Part shown: piece after piece, positions 1-5,665 of the stretch
Layout: each line of letters begins with the position of its first letter
Position numbering within the stretch: the first letter of the stretch is position 1
Origin: an uncultured Lachnospiraceae bacterium
GTDB lineage: Bacteria > Bacillota > Clostridia > Lachnospirales > Lachnospiraceae
Reading direction: 5' to 3'
Assembly: GCA_946639085.1 (NCBI GenBank)
Contig: CAMPBP010000091.1
Coordinates: 1 to 5,919 of the forward strand
Length of the DNA: 5,919 nucleotides
The notes under the pieces: generated by a model
Database searches by the model: none
What the model was told of the DNA's origin: nothing
The model's input: the letters and a program-made list of their open reading frames with translations, nothing else
Position numbers and translations under genes: made by a program

Positions 1-171
1 AAGTTATTAAGACTTCTTTTCGGTCTTGACGACTGACGTGCACGTACACTTGAAGAAGTTGGTAAGGAATTCAACGTAACCCGTGAAAGAATCCGTCAGA
101 TTGAAGCAAAGGCATTAAGAAAGCTTCGTCATCCTTCACGTTCCAAGAAGCTTAAGGATTATCTTGACTGA
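1..171 (+). CDS. rpoD: Housekeeping sigma factor RpoD/SigA, C-terminal fragment, interrupted by an in-frame TGA
   Basis: This is the 3' end of the primary sigma-70 gene; the rest lies left of the window. The frame encodes region 4: FGLDD, then a stop, then [20 protein letters not shown] and an ending of [11 protein letters not shown]. That covers the helix-turn-helix that recognises the promoter -35 element and the usual C-terminus. TGA at 34-36 stands where the family has Gly (LDDGRART), one G-to-T change from GGA. Codons 4-6 (Leu for Val/Ile) and 16-18 (Leu for the Arg of RLRFG) are also each one G-to-T change from the expected codon (4-6 if it was Val). A stop here would remove the -35-binding helix of an essential protein, so I infer sequence error at a contig edge rather than a real pseudogene. 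The true stop is TGA 169-171, followed in frame by another TGA. Family assignment is very secure; the state of the first 36 bases is not. Confidence 0.93.
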
Positions 172-869
172 TGAATAATTCATCCATTAATCTTTCGAAA
201 CGGCTGGAAGCGGTCAAAAACACCGTTCATCCCTGTGATGTCAGCCTTGATATCGGATGCGACCACGGATATGTTTCAATTGCCCTTGTAAAGGAAAAGG
301 TGGCGAAAAAGGTCATTTGTCTCGATATAAATGAGGGACCCATACAAGCGGCACAAAGAAACGTCTTCGAATGGGGCGTTTCGGATCGTATCGAACTGAG
401 ACTTTCCGACGGATTTGAAAAGGTGAACGTTCACGATAAAGCGGACTCGGTCATCATAGCGGGAATGGGCGGAAGACTTACCGCATCGATACTTGAGGGC
501 GGAAAAGATATAGTTAAGAGTCTTTCCCAGCTTGTTCTGGAGCCGCAGTCCGAGATCGAAGTCGTTCGTGCGAAAATAAGAGAACTTGGTTTCCATATCG
601 AAAAGGAACAGTTTCTTACAGAGCGCGGTAAGTTTTATTTCATCATAGATGCAAGGCCGGGCAAGGAGAAAGAAACCGGCGATGAAGAGTTCTATGATAA
701 ATATTCAAAGTATCTTATCAAAACAAAAGATACGGGCTACAAAGAATATGTTTTAAAGAACATAGAGAAGTTTGAAGGGTACCAAAGGAGTATAAAGGAC
801 GCGAGAAACGGCGATCTAATGGGGAAAATCGAAGAACTTAGAAAAGTGATCGATCTTTACGACAAATAA
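171..869 (+). CDS. trmK: TrmK, tRNA (adenine(22)-N1)-methyltransferase
   Basis: This is a class I SAM-dependent methyltransferase of the TrmK/YqfN family. By family knowledge it makes m1A at position 22 of certain bacterial tRNAs in the cytoplasm. The 232-aa length is normal. Visible motifs are the N-terminal LSKRLEAV, SAM motif I DIGCDHGY (residues 27-34), the acidic ribose-binding D52 after beta-2 (CLDIN), SDGF (79-82), the hallmark IAGMGG (96-101) and EPQSE (124-128). Residues about 170-230 are Lys/Glu-rich and helical, fitting the C-terminal coiled-coil part of the family. The ATG at 171 shares its A with the rpoD TGA stop, so translation is probably coupled. The only nearby purine run is AAGGA at 154-158, rather far upstream at 12 bases. 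Downstream of sigA is the classic Firmicute location. The usual next gene, a Nif3/YqfO-like protein, is absent; a nucleoside kinase starts 18 bases after the stop. Confidence 0.93.
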   Translation: MNNSSINLSKRLEAVKNTVHPCDVSLDIGCDHGYVSIALVKEKVAKKVICLDINEGPIQAAQRNVFEWGVSDRIELRLSDGFEKVNVHDKADSVIIAGMGGRLTASILEGGKDIVKSLSQLVLEPQSEIEVVRAKIRELGFHIEKEQFLTERGKFYFIIDARPGKEKETGDEEFYDKYSKYLIKTKDTGYKEYVLKNIEKFEGYQRSIKDARNGDLMGKIEELRKVIDLYDK

Positions 870-887
870 TACCTTAGGGGGAAAAGT

Positions 888-2543
888 ATGGCACTCATCA
901 CCATTAACGAAGAAACAAAGGAATACAAAAAAGGTACCACTTTTGAAGAGATCGCAAACGAGTATCAGAGCGAATACGATAACACCATCGCTTTGGTAGT
1001 TGAGAACGGAAAGATAAGAGAGCTCTTTAAGACAGTTTCAAAAGACGCAAAGCTTTCTTTCCTCACCTATGCGGATTCCACCGGTCACAAGACATACGCA
1101 AGAAGCGCGATAATGATCATGCTAAAAGCCTTCGACGACGTATGCGGCCGTGAGAACATAGAGCAGATCAAAGTTGAGTTCGTGATCGCAAACGGATATT
1201 ACTGTTCTTATAAGGGAAACTTTAAAGTAACAGATGATATTATTGCTAAAGTTAAGGCAAGAATGGACGAACTCATCAAAGAGAACCTGCCTTTCGAAAA
1301 GGAAAGCATAGATACGGACGATGCCATCAAGCTTTTCGGTGACAGAGGCTTTATGGACAAGGTAAGTCTTTTCAAATACAGAAGATCTTCCACCGTAAAC
1401 ATTTATAAACTCGGTGATTATGTCGATTATTATTACGGATATATGCTTCCGGCAACGGGATATGTAAAGTATTACGACCTTATTCCTTACGATGAGGGAT
1501 TTGTTCTCGTTATTCCCGAGACGAACGCTCCGACCAGCATAAGACCTTTTGAAGAGAGAAGACATCTTTTTGAAACTCTTAAGGAATCCACCGAGCTTGA
1601 CGAGAAGCTTTCCGTAAGCACTGTAGGAGAACTTAACGATGCAATCTCCGACGGAAGGATCAATGATATCATTCTTGTTCAGGAAGCGTTGCAGGAAAGA
1701 CGTATAAGCGAGATAGCAAGAAAGATCGTTGAAAGAGGAACCGTTAAGTTTGTAATGATAGCAGGTCCTTCTTCATCGGGTAAGACATCGTTCTCACACA
1801 GACTTTCAATCCAGCTTCGTACATACGGTTTAAATCCTCATCCCATAGCGTGTGATGATTATTATGTAAACCGTGTTGACACACCCAAGGACAAAGACGG
1901 CAACTATGACTTTGAGTGTCTTGAAGCCATTGATGTTGAGAAGTTTAACGATGATATGACCGCTCTTTTAAAAGGTGAACTTGTTGAGCTTCCTCATTTC
2001 AATTTCAAATCCGGAGTAAGAGAATACAACGGAAATTATTTGCAGATGGAAGAAGACGATATACTCGTTATCGAAGGAATACACGGACTTAACGATAAAC
2101 TCAGTCACACGCTTCCTACCGAAAGTAAATTCAAGATATATATAAGTGCTCTTACCAGTATCAACGTAGATGAGCACAATCGTATCCCCACTACCGACGG
2201 ACGACTTTTCAGACGTATGGTAAGAGATGCGAGAACACGCGGAACAAGCGCTCAGAGCACCATCAAGATGTGGCCCAGCGTAAGAAGAGGAGAAGAAAAC
2301 AACATTTTCCCCTTCCAGGAGAACGCGGACGAGATGTTCAACTCCATTCTTTTGTACGAGCTGGCCGCATTCAAGACATACGCGGAGCCGCTCCTTTTCC
2401 AGATACCTAAGGATGCTCCCGAGTATTTCGAAGCAAAGAGACTGCTTAAATTCCTTGAATACTTTGTGGCTCTCGATCCGAAGATCGTGCCCAACGTATC
2501 CCTTTGTCGAGAATTCATAGGCGGTTCCTTGTTCCCGGTATAA
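888..2543 (+). CDS. Nucleoside (uridine-like) kinase with ThrRS-like N-terminal half
   Basis: The protein has two parts. Residues 1 to about 60 resemble a TGS domain (ITINEETKEYKKGTTFEEIA), and residues about 60-210 resemble the second additional domain of threonyl-tRNA synthetase. The editing HxxxH motif appears degenerate there, with DSTGHKTYARS at 63-73. Residues about 285-551 are a P-loop nucleoside kinase: Walker A GPSSSGKT (293-300), substrate-site acidic pair DDYY (323-326), Walker B-like ILVIEG (392-397) and an Arg-rich lid RRMVRDARTRG (442-452). By family resemblance it phosphorylates a uridine/cytidine-type nucleoside in pyrimidine salvage, but the substrate cannot be read from the sequence. 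This kinase-plus-synthetase-like architecture recurs in Clostridia and Thermotogae; it is much longer than a plain Udk of about 210 aa. The ATG has a strong site, AGGGGG at 876-881, six bases upstream. It is probably cotranscribed with rpoD and trmK. The role of the N-terminal half is unknown; tRNA or nucleotide sensing is speculation. Confidence 0.88.
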   Translation: MALITINEETKEYKKGTTFEEIANEYQSEYDNTIALVVENGKIRELFKTVSKDAKLSFLTYADSTGHKTYARSAIMIMLKAFDDVCGRENIEQIKVEFVIANGYYCSYKGNFKVTDDIIAKVKARMDELIKENLPFEKESIDTDDAIKLFGDRGFMDKVSLFKYRRSSTVNIYKLGDYVDYYYGYMLPATGYVKYYDLIPYDEGFVLVIPETNAPTSIRPFEERRHLFETLKESTELDEKLSVSTVGELNDAISDGRINDIILVQEALQERRISEIARKIVERGTVKFVMIAGPSSSGKTSFSHRLSIQLRTYGLNPHPIACDDYYVNRVDTPKDKDGNYDFECLEAIDVEKFNDDMTALLKGELVELPHFNFKSGVREYNGNYLQMEEDDILVIEGIHGLNDKLSHTLPTESKFKIYISALTSINVDEHNRIPTTDGRLFRRMVRDARTRGTSAQSTIKMWPSVRRGEENNIFPFQENADEMFNSILLYELAAFKTYAEPLLFQIPKDAPEYFEAKRLLKFLEYFVALDPKIVPNVSLCREFIGGSLFPV

Positions 2544-2552
2544 ATTTATAAT
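2523..2552 (+). promoter_or_regulatory. Probable rnpB promoter, with -10 just after the kinase stop codon
   Basis: A perfect TATAAT sits at 2547-2552, five bases before the 5' strand of the RNase P RNA P1 helix (2557). A start about six bases after the -10 therefore falls at the expected RNA 5' end. The -35 region lies inside the last kinase codons and is weak: GGTTCC or TTCCTT at 18- or 16-base spacing. The -10 starts only four bases after the TAA stop. The call rests on the exact -10 and its position; the -35 is not convincing. Confidence 0.6.
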
Positions 2553-2556
2553 CATT

Positions 2557-2907
2557 ACGAGTCGGACAGATGATCGCGGCTGCGAAAGCAGGTGAGGAAA
2601 GTCCGGGCTTCATAGGGCAGGATGCCGGATAACGTCCGGTGGAGGTGACTCCCAGGCCAGTGCAACAGAAACAAACCGCTGCGGGTTTTCCCCGCAGTAA
2701 GGGTGGAAAGGCAGTGTAAGAGACTACCGTGCCGGTGGTAACATCGGTAGCCATGTAAACCCCATCCGAAGCAAGACCAAACGCCGAAAGGCGGACAACT
2801 ATAGGCCGGCCCGGTCTGTTGTCAGGTAGGTCGCTTGAGGTCAATGGTAACATTGATCCTAGACAGATGATCATCTAATACATAACCCGGCTTACAGTTC
2901 GACTCGT
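2557..2907 (+). ncRNA. rnpB: RNase P RNA (bacterial type A)
   Basis: This is the catalytic RNA of ribonuclease P, which removes 5' leaders from pre-tRNAs. The conserved core is present in order: GAGGAAAGTCCGGGC (2594-2608), CATAGGGCAG, AGTGCAACAGAAAC, AAGGGTGGAAAGG, GTAAGAG, GTAAACCCCA, GCAAGACCAAA, TAGG and CCCGGCTTA (2886-2894). Helices visible by eye are P1 (2557-2564 with 2900-2907, 8 bp), P2 (2568-2575 with 2869-2876, 8 bp), a short P3 CTGC-GAAA-GCAG (2580-2591), P4 (2599-2607 with 2886-2893), a hairpin at 2679-2697 and a GAAA-capped hairpin at 2782-2793. AGTGCAACAGA and the short P3 support type A rather than the Bacillus type B. The junction before P4 3' reads ACATAA where E. coli has ACAGAA (T at 2883). 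Ends are set by the P1 helix and may be off by a few bases. AT-rich DNA follows, with no classic terminator hairpin. Confidence 0.96.
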
Positions 2908-2940
2908 ATTTATTTTTATTTAATACTTATTTTATTGAAT

Positions 2941-3627
2941 ATGCGAAGAACAATACTTATCATATGTGCTGTGGCGCTCGTATTTACGGCGGCATGGCTT
3001 ATTTGGTGTAAAGGGATAAATTCGGATAAGGCAAAAGTGTTAAGCGACGAAGAACTGCTTGAGAAAGTAAGTGACGCGGTCGTTATGATAAATGTGGGCG
3101 AAAAGCACGCAAGCGGAGTTATCGTGAACATTGACGATAAACGGGTCGATATCGTAACGGCGGGGCATCTTATGGAAGGTTACGAGCAGGGAATCGTGTC
3201 GTTTAACTGCGGACTGATCGGGTTTGGAACGGTCAAATATATTTCGGACAATCCGGATGTGTGCGTTCTTTCTTTTGACCGTGATGCACTTGATGAGGGA
3301 GCGTACGAATACCTTGCGCAAACGCCGGTAAGCCTTGAAGGCTACAGGAAATTGAAACTTGACGATGAAGTGCTCATTATCGGTTCGGCGGTGGGAACTG
3401 CGGCAAACGCAACCATCGGAACGGTTAAATCAACCGACTATTATGTGGCCGATTTTGATGCCAACATGCTGTTTCTTTATGCCGATACAATGCCCGGGCT
3501 GAGTGGCTGTCCGATCTATGACAGATACGGAAGACTCGTTGCCGTTTTGGCGGGAGGAAGTGAGTACGGTGAAGCGGTATGCGTGAAAGCGGAAGATATA
3601 CTTGGTTGTCTTGAAAAAGACGATTAG
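2941..3627 (+). CDS. Membrane-anchored trypsin-like (HtrA-type) serine protease without PDZ domain
   Basis: The product is 228 aa from ATG 2941. A TTG at 2935 would add two residues. Neither start has a visible Shine-Dalgarno site, which is unusual here. Residues about 4-23 form one hydrophobic segment after Met-Arg-Arg, so this is probably a signal anchor with the protease domain outside; LIWC is not a good lipobox. The domain shows the full chymotrypsin-fold triad: His76 in VTAGH, Asp106 in NPDVCVL and Ser188 in PGLSGCPIYD. Usual HtrA proteins have GNSGGP at the serine, so Leu187 and Cys190 are departures. An IIGSAVGT stretch and a closing LVAVLAGG strand also match the fold. The protein ends right after the domain, without PDZ or SPOR. 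The substrate is unknown; a quality-control or regulatory protease is the family expectation. It follows rnpB by 33 bases and precedes the GTPase genes by 29, so it may share their transcript. Fold confidence is high, function low. Confidence 0.8.
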   Translation: MRRTILIICAVALVFTAAWLIWCKGINSDKAKVLSDEELLEKVSDAVVMINVGEKHASGVIVNIDDKRVDIVTAGHLMEGYEQGIVSFNCGLIGFGTVKYISDNPDVCVLSFDRDALDEGAYEYLAQTPVSLEGYRKLKLDDEVLIIGSAVGTAANATIGTVKSTDYYVADFDANMLFLYADTMPGLSGCPIYDRYGRLVAVLAGGSEYGEAVCVKAEDILGCLEKDD

Positions 3628-3656
3628 GTTTACATAAATCATAAGGAGGTTTCAGT

Positions 3657-4697
3657 ATGACCAAGATTGATATAATTTCAGGTTTTTTGGGAGCAGGTAA
3701 GACCACTCTCATTAAGAAGCTTTTAAGCGAAGCTCTTAAAGGTACAAAAGTTGTTCTTATCGAGAACGAATTCGGCGAGATCGGCGTAGACGGCGGATTT
3801 TTGAAGGATTCGGGTATCGAGATAAGAGAGATGAACTCAGGATGTATCTGCTGTTCACTCGTTGGTGACTTCACCGCTTCTTTGGAGGAAGTCATTGAGA
3901 AATATGCCCCCGACCGTGTTCTTATCGAGCCTTCGGGAGTAGGCAAACTTTCGGACGTTCAGAGAGCCGTTCATGAAGCAAGCGAGAAAGCAGGCGTAGA
4001 AGCCGGATCGTCGGTAGTTGTAGTCGACGCTTCAAAGTGCCGTATCTACATGAAGAACTTCGGTGAGTTCTTTATCGATCAGATAGAGCATGCGGGAACG
4101 ATCGTGCTTTCAAGATCCCAGAATCTTTCCGACGAGAAGCTTGAGAAAGTTGTGGATATGATCCGCGAGCACAACAAAGACGCTAAGATAATCACAACGC
4201 CCTGGGATCAGCTTACGGGGGATTACATCTTAAAGACATTCGAAGCCGTAACCGGATTCGAAGATGCTTTGCTTGAAGAGTTCAAGCACGAGCATGAGCA
4301 CCATCACGACCATGATCACGATGAGCATGAACATGAACATCATCACGATCACGGTGAAGGCTGCACTTGCGGATGCCACGATCACGATCATCACCATCAT
4401 CATGCCGACGAAGTGTTCACAAGTCTTGGCATGGAGACAAGCGCTCACTATACAAAGGAGCAGGTTAATGCCTTTCTTGAGGCTTTGGAGAATGAAGTCG
4501 AGTACGGTCTTGTGTTAAGAGCAAAAGGTATGGTTGCAGCAGAAAACGGCGAGTGGATCTATTTCGATTACGTTCCGGGTGAGCTTAACGTTCGTAACGG
4601 TAATCCCGAGTATACCGGCAAGATTTGCGTGATCGGTTCCGATCTTAAAGAGGATAACATCAAAGATCTCATTTTGGTTCGCAAGGGAGATAAATAG
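3657..4697 (+). CDS. G3E/CobW-family GTPase, probable metallochaperone, with His-rich metal-binding insert
   Basis: This is a cytoplasmic P-loop GTPase of the COG0523 group, whose members deliver or guard zinc, cobalt or nickel. The 346 residues show Walker A GFLGAGKTT (9-17), ENEFGEIGVD (36-45), the metal motif GCICC (Cys63, Cys65, Cys66) and EPSGVGKL (91-98). The base-specificity motif NKxD is not recognisable; the strand ends LSRSQ (151-155). Residues 211-249 hold 20 His among Asp/Glu, plus Cys236, Cys238 and Cys240 (CTCGC). A C-terminal CobW_C-like domain (about 252-346) follows, with FLEALENEVEYGLVLRAKG. The start is firm: AAGGAGGT at 3643-3650 lies six bases before the ATG. The paralogous next gene starts 26 bases after the stop, suggesting partner proteins. 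The target metal and client cannot be read from sequence; zinc is the guess for this group. No Zur-like box is evident in the 29-base leader, so any metal control must act further upstream. Confidence 0.9.
   Translation: MTKIDIISGFLGAGKTTLIKKLLSEALKGTKVVLIENEFGEIGVDGGFLKDSGIEIREMNSGCICCSLVGDFTASLEEVIEKYAPDRVLIEPSGVGKLSDVQRAVHEASEKAGVEAGSSVVVVDASKCRIYMKNFGEFFIDQIEHAGTIVLSRSQNLSDEKLEKVVDMIREHNKDAKIITTPWDQLTGDYILKTFEAVTGFEDALLEEFKHEHEHHHDHDHDEHEHEHHHDHGEGCTCGCHDHDHHHHHADEVFTSLGMETSAHYTKEQVNAFLEALENEVEYGLVLRAKGMVAAENGEWIYFDYVPGELNVRNGNPEYTGKICVIGSDLKEDNIKDLILVRKGDK
4287..4403 (+). repeat. His/Asp/Glu-rich low-complexity insert of the CobW-type GTPase
   Basis: This stretch encodes residues 211-249 of the GTPase, built from near-repeats of HEHEHHH, HDHD and HHHHH around a CTCGC core: 20 His and 3 Cys in 39 residues. 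At DNA level it is a degenerate CAT/CAC-GAT/GAG/GAC repeat, prone to slippage and to spurious open frames on both strands. By analogy with His-rich loops of UreG, HypB and other COG0523 proteins, it probably binds or stores metal ions. Confidence 0.88.
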
Positions 4698-4723
4698 GTC
4701 ACATTCTGACCGGGAGGATATTT

Positions 4724-5656
4724 ATGAAATCCGTATTTGTTATTAACGGTTTTTTGGACAGCGGAAAAACTTCTTTCATTTCATATACGCTTTCGCAACC
4801 TTATTTCAGAACGAAAGGCACCACGCTTCTTATCCTTTGCGAAGAGGGTGAAGAAGAATACGACGACGTCATGCTAAAAGCCACCAACACCGTGGTAGTG
4901 ACCGTGGAAGACGAAAGTGAGATCGCACCCGAAAAGCTCATCGAACTTGATAAAAAGTACAAGCCCGAAAGAATAGTATTTGAGTATAACGGCATGTGGA
5001 ATTACAAGAATTTCAAGCTGCCCATACTATGGAGACTTGAGCAGCAGATCACGATGATCGACGCAAAGTCTTTCGAACTGTACTATACCAATATGCGTTC
5101 GCTTCTCGGTGAGATGATGAAAAGATCGGAGATGATCATCTTTAACCGTTGCGACGGTTTGAATGAAAAACTTCCCACGTACAAAAGAAACGTCAAAGCA
5201 CTCAATCAGGTTGCCGAGATCATCTTTGAAGACAAGAACGGCGAGATCAATTTGACGCTTGACGAAGAACTTCCCTACGATGTTGCGGCTGACAAGATCG
5301 ATCTTACCGATGCCACTTTCGGCATATGGTATCTCGATATGCTGGATAATATAGACAGATACGTTGGAAAGACCGTTACCTTTACGGCCAATTGTCTTAT
5401 CGCCGACGGTTTCCCCAAGGATATGTTTGTTCCGGGACGTGCCGTGATGACATGCTGTGCGGAAGACATACAGTTTTTGGGATTTCCTTGCTTTACCGAT
5501 AAAAGAGGTACTTTGAAGGATAAAGACTGGGTTAAACTTTCCTGTAAGGTGGCCAAAGAATATTTTGACGGCTACAAAGCGGAAGGTCCCGTGCTCAAGG
5601 CACTTACGATAGAGCCCTGCAAGGCACCGAAAGACGAAGTAATATCATTTCAGTAG
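4724..5656 (+). CDS. Divergent G3E-type GTPase fused to a TIGR03943/DUF1980-like C-terminal domain
   Basis: The 310-aa protein opens like its neighbour: VFVINGFLDSGKTS with Walker A at 9-17. It lacks the CxCC metal motif; a run of acidic residues (LCEEGEEEYDD, 38-48) occupies roughly that place. EYNG (87-90) replaces EPSG, and NRCD (141-144) sits where NKxD belongs, so guanine specificity may be kept. Residues about 199-305 form a second domain (FGIWYLD, DRYVGKTVTFTA, VPGRAVMTCCAEDIQFLGFP, KDWVKLSCKV, GPVLKAL, IEPC). It resembles TIGR03943/DUF1980, the YcgQ-type partner of the YcgR permease, including its paired Cys (244-245). That assignment is from memory of the pattern and is moderately sure. 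GGGAGG at 4712-4717, six bases before the ATG, fixes the start. Its position after the CxCC GTPase suggests the two act together, perhaps linking metal delivery to a membrane partner; this is inference. Confidence 0.8.
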   Translation: MKSVFVINGFLDSGKTSFISYTLSQPYFRTKGTTLLILCEEGEEEYDDVMLKATNTVVVTVEDESEIAPEKLIELDKKYKPERIVFEYNGMWNYKNFKLPILWRLEQQITMIDAKSFELYYTNMRSLLGEMMKRSEMIIFNRCDGLNEKLPTYKRNVKALNQVAEIIFEDKNGEINLTLDEELPYDVAADKIDLTDATFGIWYLDMLDNIDRYVGKTVTFTANCLIADGFPKDMFVPGRAVMTCCAEDIQFLGFPCFTDKRGTLKDKDWVKLSCKVAKEYFDGYKAEGPVLKALTIEPCKAPKDEVISFQ

Positions 5657-5659
5657 AGG
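5655..5659 (+). promoter_or_regulatory. Ribosome binding site overlapping the preceding stop codon
   Basis: AGAGG lies six bases before the ATG at 5666 and shares its first two bases with the TAG stop (5654-5656) of the GTPase. It fixes the start of the last gene and shows tight coupling to the GTPase operon. Confidence 0.65.
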
Positions 5660-5665
5660 CTTTTT

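Noticed and set aside
34..36. TGA read as glycine (alternative genetic code)
   Set aside because: The rpoD frame itself ends in tandem TGA TGA at the normal C-terminus, trmK starts at that point, and all other genes are full length without internal TGA.
1968..2555. Minus-strand open frame of 195 codons inside the kinase gene
   Set aside because: It is antisense to conserved kinase motifs, has no ribosome site that I can see and its product resembles nothing known to me.
2515..2874. Minus-strand open frame of 119 codons over the RNase P RNA
   Set aside because: The sequence is explained by the conserved RNA core on the + strand; the predicted protein has no recognisable family features.
2898..2926. 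Promoter for the protease gene (TTCGAC ... TAATAC)
   Set aside because: The spacing is 17 bases but the -35 match is poor and AT-rich DNA yields such -10 matches by chance; not listed as a feature.
2906..2935. Terminator after rnpB
   Set aside because: The only local hairpin (GTATT with AATAC) is AT-only and 5 bp. The T-rich tract lacks a GC-rich stem, so read-through into the protease gene is possible.
4264..4518. Open frames on both strands across the His-rich segment
   Set aside because: They arise from the CAT/GAT-type repetitive DNA, give low-complexity Met/Ile/Val proteins and lie inside a well-supported gene.
4697..4711. Small inverted repeat GGTCA-CATTC-TGACC between the two GTPase genes
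   Set aside because: It is only 5 bp with no T-run after it, so it is neither a terminator nor a convincing operator; chance is the likely cause.
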